NCBI RefSeq assembly: GCF_000428125.1
Contig: NZ_ATZI01000005.1
Span: 124,001-188,000, forward strand
Reading direction: 5' to 3'
Length of the DNA stretch: 64,000 nt
DNA from: Bacteroides graminisolvens DSM 19988 = JCM 15093
GTDB lineage: Bacteria; Bacteroidota; Bacteroidia; Bacteroidales; Bacteroidaceae
The number at the start of each line of letters is the position of its first letter. Position 1 is the first letter of the stretch. Position numbers and translations under genes: made by a program. This document shows positions 26,526 to 36,784 of this stretch, piece by piece. A model generated the notes under the pieces. That model saw nothing but the letters and a program-made list of their open reading frames with translations, was not told the origin of the DNA and ran no database searches.

Positions 26526-28919
26526 ATGAACCAAGAAAATTCAGCCAAGAACTATTCCGAACAGGAACAATCCCTCAATATTCAGGAACTCTTACTCAGA
26601 TACCTCAACTACTGGCCCTGGTTTGTGGGTTCCGTGGTGGCGTGTGTGGCGGTGGCTTTCCTCTACCTGAAAATGACCACACCCGTTTACAACGTATCGG
26701 CTGCCATCATGATCAAAGACGATAAGAAGGGGGGCAGCATGGCTTCCGAAATGGCTGCTTTTCAAGACTTGGGTCTCTTTGCCCAAAGCACCAACTTCGA
26801 TAACGAGTTGGAGGTGCTCAAATCCAAATCACTCATCAAGCAAGTGATTCTGGAGATGAATGCCTATAGCTCGTACAACGTGCGCCAAGGACTCCGTACG
26901 GTGGAGCTCTATAAGGAAAGCCCGCTATTGGTAGAGATGACCCCGCAAGAGAATGACTTGCTTCACACGGACATTGAAATGGAGGTGGTACTGCAGGCTG
27001 ATTCCTCCATTCAGGTAACCGGTACCTATGATGAGCAAAGCTTTCAGCAGGAATTAAAGAAACTCCCGGGCTACATTCATACCCCCGCCGGTCGTGTAAC
27101 CTTTGCTTACCGTCACGATGTACCGGCTTTGGCACACAACGAAATCACTGTAGTGGTTTCACCGGCCATGGCAGTGACCAAAAGAGTTTTGGGAAATCTC
27201 AGTATTGCACCCACCTCTAAAACCACTTCGGTGGCGAGTCTTTCCTTTAAATGCCACAACAGAAAGAAAGGCGAAGATTTCCTAGCCAAGCTGGTGGAAA
27301 TGTACAACCGTGACACCAACAACGACAAAAACGTGGTGGGTGTTAAAACCGAACAGTTTATCAACGACCGTATAGCTATTATCTCCGGCGAACTGGGTAG
27401 CACCGAGCAGGAGTTGGAGAGCTACAAACGCCGTTCGGGCTTAACGGACCCCAAACAAGACGCGCAGGTGTATTTGCAAGAAAACTCGCAATACGAACAG
27501 AAACGCATTGAAAATGCCACGCAAATCAACTTGATTACTTACCTGCAGGAGTATGTGCAGAACCCCGCCAACAAGGAGTCGGTGATTCCGGCCAATGTGG
27601 GTTTGCAGGACATGAGTCTGGCTACGCTGATTAACAGCTACAACGACCAGGTGCTGGAGCGCGACCGATTGTTGCGTACCTCTTCACCCAATAACCCCGT
27701 GATTCAGAACCTCAACACCTCCATCAAGGCGCAGCACGCCAATGTGATCAACTCCATCGCCTCTGTGCGCAACGGGTTGCTTATTGCCAAGCAAGACATT
27801 GAACGCCAGGCAGGCAAATACAACGTGCGCATTGAACAGGCACCGGAGCAGGAGCGTATCCTGACCAACATCTCCCGCCAACAGGAAATCAAATCGGGCT
27901 TGTACCTCATGCTGTTGCAAAAGCGCGAAGAAAACTCCATCACCATGGCGGCTACGGCAGACAATGCCAAGATCATCGATGCACCTTTGGCAGACAACAT
28001 ACCCGTTTCTCCCAAATCATCTCTCATTCTGCTAATCGGTTTGATCTTGGGTGTGGTGATACCGGCAGGCGTCATTTACGTGATGGACCTGTTGCAATTC
28101 AAGATCGGTACCCGTCACGATGTAGAGAAACTCACTACGATGCCCATTTTGGGAGAAATTCCCTTGCAGGCGGAAACAGATGGCAACCGTACCATTGTGG
28201 TTCGTGAAAACGAGAACAACATGATGGCGGAAACCTTCCGCAGCCTGCGCACCAACCTGCAATTCATGCTGAGCAGCGAAGACCACAAAGTCATTCTGTT
28301 TACCTCTACCAGTCCGGGCGAAGGCAAAACCTTTACCTCAGTGAACCTAGCGGTGAGTTTGGCCTTACTGGGCAAAAAAGTAGTCTTGTTGGGGTTGGAT
28401 ATCCGCAAGCCCCGTTTGGCGGAGCACTTTGGCTTCTCGCACAAACTAGAAGGAATCACCAAATTCCTTTCCGGAGGCACCAATGATATATTCTCGCTGT
28501 TGATCGATTCCGGTGTCACCGAGAACCTGAAAGTACTCCCTGCGGGTATGGTACCGCCCAACCCTGCCGAACTGTTGGCAAGCCCCCGTTTGGAGAAAGC
28601 CATTGATGCGCTGAAAGAAAAGTTCGACTACGTGTTGTTGGACACTGCTCCGGTGGCATTGGTAACCGATACCCTGATTGCCGGTCGTGTGGCCGATCTG
28701 TCGGTGTACGTCTGTCGTTCCGAGGTAACGCATAAGAGTGACTTCGAACTGGTAAATGAAATCCGCAAGGAGCGCAAGCTGCCTCACATGGCGTTGGTGG
28801 TCAATGCGGTGAACCTGGAAAGCAAACGCTACGGCTACGGTTACGGCTATGGCAAGTACGGTAAATACGGTCGTTACGGCAAGAAGTACGGTTACGGCTA
28901 CGGAGAAACCCAAAAATAA
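26526..28919 (+). CDS. wzc: Polysaccharide co-polymerase / tyrosine autokinase, Wzc family
   Basis: A 797-aa inner-membrane protein. It has two membrane helices (about 36-55 and 498-520) flanking a periplasmic Wzz/GNVR coiled-coil region. A cytoplasmic BY-kinase domain follows, with Walker A PGEGKT at about 598-603, Walker A' LLGLDIRKP and Walker B YVLLDTAPV. The C-terminal tail carries ten tyrosines within about 30 residues, alternating with Gly and Lys: the autophosphorylation cluster that sets chain length through cyclic phosphorylation. A cognate phosphatase (Wzb) is not in the window. Confidence 0.93.
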   Translation: MNQENSAKNYSEQEQSLNIQELLLRYLNYWPWFVGSVVACVAVAFLYLKMTTPVYNVSAAIMIKDDKKGGSMASEMAAFQDLGLFAQSTNFDNELEVLKSKSLIKQVILEMNAYSSYNVRQGLRTVELYKESPLLVEMTPQENDLLHTDIEMEVVLQADSSIQVTGTYDEQSFQQELKKLPGYIHTPAGRVTFAYRHDVPALAHNEITVVVSPAMAVTKRVLGNLSIAPTSKTTSVASLSFKCHNRKKGEDFLAKLVEMYNRDTNNDKNVVGVKTEQFINDRIAIISGELGSTEQELESYKRRSGLTDPKQDAQVYLQENSQYEQKRIENATQINLITYLQEYVQNPANKESVIPANVGLQDMSLATLINSYNDQVLERDRLLRTSSPNNPVIQNLNTSIKAQHANVINSIASVRNGLLIAKQDIERQAGKYNVRIEQAPEQERILTNISRQQEIKSGLYLMLLQKREENSITMAATADNAKIIDAPLADNIPVSPKSSLILLIGLILGVVIPAGVIYVMDLLQFKIGTRHDVEKLTTMPILGEIPLQAETDGNRTIVVRENENNMMAETFRSLRTNLQFMLSSEDHKVILFTSTSPGEGKTFTSVNLAVSLALLGKKVVLLGLDIRKPRLAEHFGFSHKLEGITKFLSGGTNDIFSLLIDSGVTENLKVLPAGMVPPNPAELLASPRLEKAIDALKEKFDYVLLDTAPVALVTDTLIAGRVADLSVYVCRSEVTHKSDFELVNEIRKERKLPHMALVVNAVNLESKRYGYGYGYGKYGKYGRYGKKYGYGYGETQK

Positions 28920-28925
28920 CACTAC

Positions 28926-29684
28926 ATGAAAAGAATCCTTTCTTTTCTGTGGGGAATGATGCTGTGCCTGTACATACAGGCACAGTTTCCCTACGGCACC
29001 ACCGGATTGCTGCACATGCCTACGGCAGACATGCAGCGAGATAAAACGGTGATGGTGGGTGGCTCGTATTTACACGAAGGAGCCACCCCTGCCAAATGGA
29101 ATTACAACACCTACAATTATTACCTGAACATTACGATACTCCCATTTTTCGAAGTGGGTTATACGTGTACTTTACTTCAAGGTGTGAAGGGGAATTATTG
29201 GCCCGAATCAACTTGGGGAAAGTATACCAACCAGGACCGTCAGTTCTCTCTGCGGTTAAGGGCCATCCAGGAAGGTCAATTCTGGCAATACATGCCGGCG
29301 GTGGTAATCGGGGGAAACGATGTCTTAACCAGTGTGGGGTTTAAGGATCAGGATTATATCAATTCCAGCGCAACCGGTAACGGTTACTGGAACCGTTGGT
29401 ACCTGGCAGCGACCAAACACGTTGATCTCTATGGGGAACTAGGCGTTCATGCCGCTTATGTGTACAACCGGCGTGCGGACTATCGGCTCAACGGTCTAGC
29501 ACTGGGTGCCAACTGGAAACCGCAATTTCATCCGGCCCTCAATGTGATGGCGGAGTATGATTCCCGCACGGTCAATTGCGGATTGGGCTATGCCCTGTGG
29601 AAAGACCACATCAACCTAGTAACTGAACTCAATGATTTCAAGTACCTGTCAGCAGGTCTTTATTTTAAAATACATCTCAAATAA
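28926..29684 (+). CDS. YjbH-like outer-membrane beta-barrel protein
   Basis: A 252-aa protein with a signal peptide (about 1-20, ending IQAQ) and a body rich in aromatic and alternating polar residues, as in outer-membrane barrels. The opening FPYGTTGLLHMPTADM and later blocks match YjbH/YbjH exopolysaccharide proteins, which appear in capsule and exopolysaccharide operons and help secretion. It sits 6 bases after wzc. Confidence 0.75.
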   Translation: MKRILSFLWGMMLCLYIQAQFPYGTTGLLHMPTADMQRDKTVMVGGSYLHEGATPAKWNYNTYNYYLNITILPFFEVGYTCTLLQGVKGNYWPESTWGKYTNQDRQFSLRLRAIQEGQFWQYMPAVVIGGNDVLTSVGFKDQDYINSSATGNGYWNRWYLAATKHVDLYGELGVHAAYVYNRRADYRLNGLALGANWKPQFHPALNVMAEYDSRTVNCGLGYALWKDHINLVTELNDFKYLSAGLYFKIHLK

Positions 29685-29693
29685 TCTCTTCGT

Positions 29694-31613
29694 ATGATAA
29701 GCAAGCGTTCTATTCTTAAACTTTTATTGAATTTCAAATACCTCAATCGTTGGATTATTTTCTCTTCCGACCTTCTTTTTTCCGGTATATCTACCGCTGT
29801 GGCTATTTTGTTGGTAATTTATGTCAGCAACTGTTCGTTTAATCTGTCTATTTTTATGGGCGTATTGGCAGGCTCACTGGCTGCCAGCACCCTTAGTTTT
29901 CGCCTACTCGGCACTTATCGCGGAATCATTCGCCACTCCACCTTGGTGGAAACCGGCAGGCTGGCATTGAGTGCTTTGCTGAAAATGTTTCTCCTGATTC
30001 CTGTTCTTTGCATGTTGGTGCATACCGTGGACAGTCGCTTTTGCGTCATTGGTTTGCTGGCCGACTGTTTTATTACGTTCTTCCTGCTGGTAGTAACCCG
30101 TGTGGTGATGATTACGGTGTACCATTACGTCATCCATTCCGTCTCTACCAGTTGGGATCAAGTCTTGATTTACATGAACGGTGCCGAGAACAATGTATTC
30201 ACCAGCTCCCTAATTTCTAAATTAGGGCGTTACCAGGTGGCGGGCTACATCAGTCTGGATCGCGACGCTTCCATTCGCATAGCCGGTTATCGTTTGTTTT
30301 CGGCCAAGAGTTACAAAGAGTTTACGGAGGTGGTTCAAACCCGTTGCATCAAGTACATCCTGTTTACCAAACAAAGCGATGTCCTCAATGAGCAGGATCG
30401 CCTGGTGCGCTATTGCACCAAAGCCAAGGTGCGCATGCTGATGCTGCCTTCCATGGACGAACTCAAGAACGGCAAGCTGGTGAATCGTCGCATCCCTGAA
30501 CTTCGCATTGAAGACCTGCTGGGGCGCGACGAAATCCACATCAACATGAAAGAGGTGGTTTCGGAATTTACCGGTAAGGTGGTGCTGGTTACGGGAGCAG
30601 CCGGCAGCATCGGCAGCGAACTCTGCCGCCAGTTGGCCCAGATGGAGGTGAAGCAACTCGTGCTGTTTGATTCGGCAGAGACACCGCTGCACAACCTTCG
30701 CCTGGAGCTGGAAAAGAAATTTCCCAAATTGGACTTTGTTCCCGTTATTGGAGATGTGCGCATCGAGAAGCGCCTGCGCATCTTATTTGAGAAATACCAC
30801 CCCCAGGTGGTGTTCCATGCGGCTGCCTACAAACACGTGCCGCTGATGGAAGAGAACCCCTGTGAAGCCGTGCTGGTGAATGTTATCGGTTCGCGTCAAG
30901 TGGCAGACATGGCGTTGGAGTTCGGAGCCGAGAAGATGGTGATGGTATCCACAGACAAAGCCGTGAACCCCACCAATGTGATGGGATGCTCCAAACGCCT
31001 GGCAGAGATTTACGTACAAAGCTTGGGTACGGCTATTCGTGAAGGCAACGTAAAGGGACACACCAAGTACATTACCACCCGTTTTGGCAATGTGCTGGGC
31101 AGTAACGGTTCGGTGATTCCCCGCTTCAAAGAGCAGATTGAGAACGGTGGTCCCGTTACGGTGACCCACCCCGATATCATCCGTTTCTTTATGACCATCC
31201 CCGAGGCGTGCCGTTTGGTGATGGAAGCCGCCACCATGGGCAAAGGCAATGAAATATTTGTGTTCGAAATGGGCAAAGCGGTGAAGATTGTCGATTTGGC
31301 TACCCGCATGATTGAGTTGGCAGGGTACACACCTTATGAAGATATTAAGATCGAATTCACGGGTCTGCGTCCGGGCGAGAAGCTCTACGAAGAAGTGTTG
31401 AGTAACGAAGAAAACACCCTTCCTACGGATAACAAAAAGATCATGATAGCCAAGGTACGTCCTTATCAGTACGGAGACATCTTACCTACATTCACCGAGT
31501 TTGAAACCCTGTCACGCGGGGTGGAAGTGATGAATACGGTGAAATTAATGAAAGCCATGGTACCGGAATTCAAATCGAAAAATTCACGGTTTGAAGCACT
31601 GGATGAAAAGTAA
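29694..31613 (+). CDS. Membrane-bound nucleoside-diphosphate-sugar 4,6-dehydratase (CapD/WbpM/PglF-like)
   Basis: A 639-aa protein with four hydrophobic helices in the first 160 residues, a CoA-binding-like Rossmann domain (about 150-280) and a C-terminal SDR domain. The latter has the NAD motif VTGAAGSIGSEL at about 297-308 and catalytic STDKAVNPTNVMG (Asp-Lys with Met in place of Tyr) at about 420. WbpM/PglF-type enzymes make UDP-4-keto-6-deoxy-GlcNAc for deoxyamino sugars. A soluble CapE-like dehydratase is encoded again at 49471. Confidence 0.88.
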   Translation: MISKRSILKLLLNFKYLNRWIIFSSDLLFSGISTAVAILLVIYVSNCSFNLSIFMGVLAGSLAASTLSFRLLGTYRGIIRHSTLVETGRLALSALLKMFLLIPVLCMLVHTVDSRFCVIGLLADCFITFFLLVVTRVVMITVYHYVIHSVSTSWDQVLIYMNGAENNVFTSSLISKLGRYQVAGYISLDRDASIRIAGYRLFSAKSYKEFTEVVQTRCIKYILFTKQSDVLNEQDRLVRYCTKAKVRMLMLPSMDELKNGKLVNRRIPELRIEDLLGRDEIHINMKEVVSEFTGKVVLVTGAAGSIGSELCRQLAQMEVKQLVLFDSAETPLHNLRLELEKKFPKLDFVPVIGDVRIEKRLRILFEKYHPQVVFHAAAYKHVPLMEENPCEAVLVNVIGSRQVADMALEFGAEKMVMVSTDKAVNPTNVMGCSKRLAEIYVQSLGTAIREGNVKGHTKYITTRFGNVLGSNGSVIPRFKEQIENGGPVTVTHPDIIRFFMTIPEACRLVMEAATMGKGNEIFVFEMGKAVKIVDLATRMIELAGYTPYEDIKIEFTGLRPGEKLYEEVLSNEENTLPTDNKKIMIAKVRPYQYGDILPTFTEFETLSRGVEVMNTVKLMKAMVPEFKSKNSRFEALDEK

Positions 31614-31642
31614 ATACATCAATAACGAGATACAGCAACTAT

Positions 31643-33493
31643 ATGTGTGGAATTGTAGGATATATTGGAACACGACAGGCCTTTCCTGTCTTGATTAAGG
31701 GTTTAAAAAGACTGGAATACAGGGGGTATGACAGTACCGGAGTGGCACTTCTTTCGCAAATTGACATGCTTAATGTGTACAAGAAAGAAGGCAAAGTGGC
31801 TCAGTTGGAAGAAACGTTGACCAGCAGTGACCTTTCGGGAACCTTGGGCATTGCGCATACGCGCTGGGCTACCCACGGCATTCCGTCGTCGGGCAATGCC
31901 CACCCGCATACTTCGCAATCGGGTAAATTGGCGTTGGTGCACAACGGCATCATCGAGAACTATTCGGTTATCAAAGAACGCTTACTGGAACATGGATTTA
32001 CGTTCAAGAGTGAAACGGATACCGAAGTGCTGGTGCAGTTCATCGAATACGTCAAAGAGTGTAACAAAGTAGATACCGTGACAGCGGTTCGCCTCGCACT
32101 GAATCGGGTGATTGGTGCCTACGCCATTGTGCTGGTCGATAAAGACCACCCCGACCAGGTTATTGCGGCACGCAAAAGCAGTCCGCTGGTCATTGGATTG
32201 GGTGAAAACAACGAAGAATTCTTTATAGCTTCGGATGCCACCCCGCTGGTTGAATACACCCAAAACGTGGTGTACCTCAACGACGAAGAGATCGTGGTAC
32301 TGAAGCGTGGCGAGGAGATGCAGATTTGCAACCTGAAGAATGAATCGGTGGATCCCGATGTGCAGTGCATTGAAATGAACATCGGCCTGCTCGAAAAAGG
32401 AGGCTATCCTCATTTCATGCTCAAAGAGATTTACGAGCAGGCACAGGCCATGAAAGACTGCATGCGCGGACGCTTGCTGGAACAAGAAAAGCGGGTGGTG
32501 CTGTCGGCAGTAACCCATCACCGCGAACGCCTGCTGAATGCAAAGCGCGTCATCATTGTTTCTTGCGGTACCTCTTGGCATGCCGGATTGATAGGCAAGC
32601 AGATGATTGAAACCTTTGCCAAGGTACCGGTGGAAGTAGAATATGCTTCGGAGTTTCGTTACCGGAATCCGGTGATCGATGCTCGGGATGTGGTAATAGC
32701 CATTTCTCAATCGGGCGAAACGGCAGATACATTGGCCGCTATCAGTTTGGCCAAAGAGAGAGGCGCCTTTATTTTTGGTATTGTCAATGCAGTAGGTTCG
32801 TCCATCGCAAGAATCACGGATACCGGTACGTACATACACGTAGGTCCCGAGATTGGTGTGGCTTCTACCAAAGCTTTTACGGGACAGCTCACTGTACTTA
32901 CCATGCTGGCTCTGAGCTTGGGCAAGGAAAAGCAAACCGTTTCAACAACCGAATACGAAGAAATCGTAGCGGAGCTGGCAGTGATTCCCGATAAGATGGA
33001 ACGCATGCTGGTGTTTGACAAGCAAATAGCCGAACTTGCCAAATGCTACACCTACGCCCGCAATTTTATCTATCTGGGTCGTGGTTATAACTTCCCCGTA
33101 GCACTGGAAGGCGCCTTGAAATTAAAAGAAATCAGTTACATCCATGCCGAGGGGTACCCGGCAGCCGAGATGAAACACGGTCCCATTGCGTTGGTGGATG
33201 CCGAAATGCCCGTGGTGGTTATTGCCACGCATCACCAGTTGTATGAAAAAACACTCAGCAACATTCAGGAGGTAAAGGCCCGCAAAGGCCGCATTCTGGC
33301 CATTGTAACGGAGGGCGATGAAGTGGTGAAAAAGTTGGCAGACAATGTCATCGAAGTACCCGCTACACTGGCCTGTCTGTCACCGCTCTTAACGGTCATT
33401 CCGTTGCAACTGTTGGCTTACCACGTAGCGGTGATGAAAGGACTGGATGTGGACCAACCCCGTAACCTGGCAAAGAGTGTGACGGTGGAATAA
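31643..33493 (+). CDS. glmS: Glutamine-fructose-6-phosphate aminotransferase (isomerising)
   Basis: A 616-aa enzyme that makes glucosamine-6-phosphate, the entry to UDP-GlcNAc. The N-terminal glutaminase has Cys2 (MCGIVGYIG), LEYRGYDS and THGIPS. Two SIS domains follow, with SCGTSWHAG, ISQSGETADTLAA and the C-terminal KSVTVE end. A copy inside a capsule operon probably boosts the amino-sugar supply for the polymer. No glmS ribozyme-like structure is evident in the 29-base upstream gap. Confidence 0.93.
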   Translation: MCGIVGYIGTRQAFPVLIKGLKRLEYRGYDSTGVALLSQIDMLNVYKKEGKVAQLEETLTSSDLSGTLGIAHTRWATHGIPSSGNAHPHTSQSGKLALVHNGIIENYSVIKERLLEHGFTFKSETDTEVLVQFIEYVKECNKVDTVTAVRLALNRVIGAYAIVLVDKDHPDQVIAARKSSPLVIGLGENNEEFFIASDATPLVEYTQNVVYLNDEEIVVLKRGEEMQICNLKNESVDPDVQCIEMNIGLLEKGGYPHFMLKEIYEQAQAMKDCMRGRLLEQEKRVVLSAVTHHRERLLNAKRVIIVSCGTSWHAGLIGKQMIETFAKVPVEVEYASEFRYRNPVIDARDVVIAISQSGETADTLAAISLAKERGAFIFGIVNAVGSSIARITDTGTYIHVGPEIGVASTKAFTGQLTVLTMLALSLGKEKQTVSTTEYEEIVAELAVIPDKMERMLVFDKQIAELAKCYTYARNFIYLGRGYNFPVALEGALKLKEISYIHAEGYPAAEMKHGPIALVDAEMPVVVIATHHQLYEKTLSNIQEVKARKGRILAIVTEGDEVVKKLADNVIEVPATLACLSPLLTVIPLQLLAYHVAVMKGLDVDQPRNLAKSVTVE

Positions 33494-33518
33494 AAACTAA
33501 TTTTTAAACTAACATACT

Positions 33519-34832
33519 ATGAATATCGCTGTTGTAGGCACAGGCTACGTAGGCTTGGTGAGTGGAACCTGTTTTGCTGAAATGGGAGCCAACGTAACTT
33601 GTGTGGATATTGACCAAAGAAAAATAGAAAGTCTGAAAAACGGGAAAGTACCGATTTATGAACCGGGATTGGATGAAATGGTATTACGCAACTACCGTGA
33701 AGGACGGTTGCATTTTACGACGGAACTAACTTCTTGTTTGGATGAAGTAGAAATCGTATTTAGTGCCGTGGGAACTCCACCGGATGAAGACGGTTCGGCC
33801 GACTTGAAATATGTGCTGGAAGTAGCCCGTACGGTAGGTCGCCACATCAACAACTATGTGGTGCTGGTTACTAAGAGCACGGTACCGGTAGGTACAGCTA
33901 AGAAAGTCAAAGCAGCTATTCAGGAAGAATTAGATAAGCGAGGAGTGCAAATTGAGTTTGATGTAGCTTCGAACCCCGAATTTTTAAAAGAAGGGGCAGC
34001 TATCTCAGATTTCATGAGTCCCGATCGGGTGGTAGTAGGTGTGGAGTCTGAAAAGGCCAAAGAAGTAATGACCTCTTTGTATCGCCCCCTGATGCTAAAT
34101 AACTTCAGGGTGATATTTACGGATATCCCTTCGGCAGAGATGATTAAATACGCTGCCAATTCCATGCTGGCTACGCGCATCAGCTTTATGAATGACATCG
34201 CCAATCTGTGTGAAATGGTGGGTGCGGACGTGAACATGGTGCGCAAAGGAATCGGTTCTGACTCCCGCATCGGAAGCAAATTCTTGTATCCCGGTTGTGG
34301 CTACGGCGGTTCTTGTTTCCCGAAGGATGTAAAGGCGCTTATCAAAACAGCTGAGAAGATGGGTTATACCATGGAAGTGCTGAATGCAGTGGAGCGTGTC
34401 AATGATCAACAGAAAAATGTGGTATTCAACAAATTGAATGCTTATTACCAAGGCGATTTGAAAGGAAAGAATATTGCGATATGGGGTTTGGCTTTTAAAC
34501 CCGAGACGGATGATATGCGTGAAGCTACTTCATTGGTTACCATCGAGTTGTTATTGAAAGCCGGTTGCCAGGTGCGTGTATTTGATCCCGTTGCCATGGA
34601 AGAGTGTGAAAGACGCATCGGTAATGTGGTTACATACGCTACTGATATGTATGATGCAGCGCTGAATGCGGATGCTTTGCTTCTGATTACCGAATGGAAA
34701 CAATTCAGATTACCCAGTTGGGGCGTCTTGAAGAAAACCATGAATAAGCCTTTGTTGATTGACGGACGAAACATCTATGATCCCACAGAAATGAAACAAA
34801 TAGGATTTGATTATTCTTGTATAGGAAGATAA
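33519..34832 (+). CDS. ugd: UDP-glucose 6-dehydrogenase
   Basis: A 437-aa enzyme that oxidises UDP-glucose to UDP-glucuronate with NAD. The N-terminal Rossmann motif is GTGYVGL (about 7-13). KSTVPVGT, the NPEFLKEG loop and the central helix with AANSMLATRISFMN are present, and the catalytic Cys is in GYGGSCFPKD (about residue 265). The product feeds the epimerase at 36785. The stop codon overlaps the next gene's start (TAATG). Confidence 0.94.
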   Translation: MNIAVVGTGYVGLVSGTCFAEMGANVTCVDIDQRKIESLKNGKVPIYEPGLDEMVLRNYREGRLHFTTELTSCLDEVEIVFSAVGTPPDEDGSADLKYVLEVARTVGRHINNYVVLVTKSTVPVGTAKKVKAAIQEELDKRGVQIEFDVASNPEFLKEGAAISDFMSPDRVVVGVESEKAKEVMTSLYRPLMLNNFRVIFTDIPSAEMIKYAANSMLATRISFMNDIANLCEMVGADVNMVRKGIGSDSRIGSKFLYPGCGYGGSCFPKDVKALIKTAEKMGYTMEVLNAVERVNDQQKNVVFNKLNAYYQGDLKGKNIAIWGLAFKPETDDMREATSLVTIELLLKAGCQVRVFDPVAMEECERRIGNVVTYATDMYDAALNADALLLITEWKQFRLPSWGVLKKTMNKPLLIDGRNIYDPTEMKQIGFDYSCIGR

Positions 34833-36025
34833 TGATGCAGACATTACATACAGCTTACAGAACCTTTTTTGGTAAAGGAGATGCGTTGTACGAACTCTAT
34901 TCTCCCTACAGGGTATGTCCGCTGGGAGCGCACGTTGACCACCAAAAAGGAATCGTTTCCGGATTTGCTTTCGACAAAGGAATTGATTTTCTGTTTTCGG
35001 CTACCGAAAGTGGAAAGGTAGAGTTCCTCAGTTTGAGCTTTGAAGGTTTGTGCACTTTTTCTGTGAGCAAAGACATGGATGAAAAACAAGGTTTTTGGGG
35101 TGATTACCTGCGGGGTGCCTGTTGGGCATTGCGCAAAGATCACCGCTTGGAAAAGGGGGTACGGGGTGTGTTGCGCGGAACCATGCCTATTGGTGGATTA
35201 AGCTCCTCGGCAGCCTTGCTTTGCGGTTTTGTCAAAGCTCTGGCTAAGGTCAATCACATCGAGTTGACACCGATGCAGGTCATTGAATATGCTTCGCTGG
35301 CCGAACGTGAATACATCGGACTGACCAATGGTATTTTAGATCAGGCTTGTGTGGTGCTTTGTGAAAAAGATAAATTGCTTTACCTCGATACGCAGGATAG
35401 TTCGTACGAATTGATTCCTTTCGGGGGAAAAGAAGGTACTCCGTTTCCGGCTTCACTGGCTATTTTCTTTAGCGGCGTCACACGTAAATTAACGGGTACC
35501 GACTACAACCTGCGCGTGAGCGAATGTAAAACCGCTGCTTGGATGGTAGAGGCGTATGAAGAGAGGCCGCTCAACGATTTGTCGGCTACTTTTTTACGGA
35601 ACGTTTCCCCTGTGTTTTTCAGTAAACACGAAGCCACTATGCCGGCACGTTTCGCCAATCGGGCCAGACATTTTTACACGGAATGTGAACGGGTCAATGA
35701 GGGCGTGAATGCATGGAGGGAAGGAAATCTCACCAAATTCGGGCAACTGATGTTTGAAAGTTGTCAGAGTAGCATCCGTAACTATGAATGTGGCTCTCCC
35801 GAACTCATTGCCTTGTATGAAATCATGAAGCAATGTCCGGGTATTTATGGCGGTCGCTTTTCCGGTGCCGGTTTCAAAGGGGCATGCATTGCCTTGGTTG
35901 ATCCAGCCATGGAAAACGAGATCAGGCAGTTTGTGACCACGGAATACTTAAAACGTTACCCAGAATACAAAGACACCTTTGAATGTTGTTTCTGTGCCAC
36001 TTCCGATGGAGTGGATTTCCTTTAA
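34832..36025 (+). CDS. GHMP-family sugar kinase (galactokinase-like; possible galacturonokinase)
   Basis: A 397-aa GHMP kinase. The sugar-binding N-terminus reads PYRVCPLGAHVDHQKG, where galactokinase normally has PGRVNLIGEHTDY; the change of Glu-His to Ala-His resembles plant galacturonokinase. The ATP loop is PIGGLSSSAALL, and GRFSGAGFKGACIAL is the third GHMP motif. With UDP-glucuronate epimerase and a sugar nucleotidyltransferase beside it, a role in feeding galacturonate-1-phosphate to UDP-GalA is plausible. The start ATG overlaps the ugd stop. Plain galactokinase is the alternative. Confidence 0.78.
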   Translation: MMQTLHTAYRTFFGKGDALYELYSPYRVCPLGAHVDHQKGIVSGFAFDKGIDFLFSATESGKVEFLSLSFEGLCTFSVSKDMDEKQGFWGDYLRGACWALRKDHRLEKGVRGVLRGTMPIGGLSSSAALLCGFVKALAKVNHIELTPMQVIEYASLAEREYIGLTNGILDQACVVLCEKDKLLYLDTQDSSYELIPFGGKEGTPFPASLAIFFSGVTRKLTGTDYNLRVSECKTAAWMVEAYEERPLNDLSATFLRNVSPVFFSKHEATMPARFANRARHFYTECERVNEGVNAWREGNLTKFGQLMFESCQSSIRNYECGSPELIALYEIMKQCPGIYGGRFSGAGFKGACIALVDPAMENEIRQFVTTEYLKRYPEYKDTFECCFCATSDGVDFL

Positions 36026-36036
36026 ATGATGAACCA

Positions 36037-36768
36037 ATGAAAAATATAATTATAGCGGCTGGATATGCTACCCGTTTATATCCGTTAACGGAGAATTTCC
36101 CTAAACCGCTTCTGCAAATCGGCCAAAGCACCATCCTGGGTCGTATCATGGATGATATTGATGGTATAGACGAGATCTCCGAACACATCATTGTGACAAA
36201 CCATAAGTTTGCTCATCACTTTGAAGAGTGGGTGAGCCGGCAAACCTATCGCAAGCCGGTGCGAATTATGGATGACGGGACTACAACCAACGAAAACCGT
36301 TTAGGGGCCGTTCGTGATTTGTTGTTGGCAATTGAAGCATGTTCTATAGATGACGATATTCTGGTCTTGGCGGCCGATAACATCCTGGACTTTTCTTTTC
36401 GTGGATTTGTGGAAGAGTTTCACGCAAAGGGAACTTCCATGATCATGTGTCACAACGAAGCGGAATTGAAGAAGTTGCAACGAACCGGAGTCATTGCGGT
36501 AGATCAAAACATGAAAGTACTAGAGATGCAGGAGAAACCCGAGAAACCGGTTAGCCACTGGGCAGTTCCTCCATTTTACATCTATCAGAAACGTGATCTG
36601 CCTTTGATCAAAGATTGCCTCCATCACGGATGCGGGTTTGATGCACCGGGTAACCTGGCTCATTATTTGGTCGATAAAACCACTGTTCATGCTTGGGTGA
36701 TGCCCGGAACCCGCTTTGATATCGGTTCGATGGATACATACAAGCAGGCACAGGAAATCTATAAATAA
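36037..36768 (+). CDS. Sugar-1-phosphate nucleotidyltransferase
   Basis: A 243-aa NTP-transferase. The nucleotide-binding motif is IIAAGYATRLYPLT near the N-terminus; KPLLQIG supplies the conserved Lys and LVLAADNIL the metal-binding Asp. GTRFDIGSMDTYKQA near the C-terminus is typical of RmlA/GlmU-like transferases. I start it at the ATG at 36037, where the family motif begins within five residues. Placed between the GHMP kinase and a UDP-uronate epimerase, it probably activates the sugar-1-phosphate made by the kinase; the exact sugar is inferred. Confidence 0.82.
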   Translation: MKNIIIAAGYATRLYPLTENFPKPLLQIGQSTILGRIMDDIDGIDEISEHIIVTNHKFAHHFEEWVSRQTYRKPVRIMDDGTTTNENRLGAVRDLLLAIEACSIDDDILVLAADNILDFSFRGFVEEFHAKGTSMIMCHNEAELKKLQRTGVIAVDQNMKVLEMQEKPEKPVSHWAVPPFYIYQKRDLPLIKDCLHHGCGFDAPGNLAHYLVDKTTVHAWVMPGTRFDIGSMDTYKQAQEIYK

Positions 36769-36784
36769 CGAAAACTGATTCTTT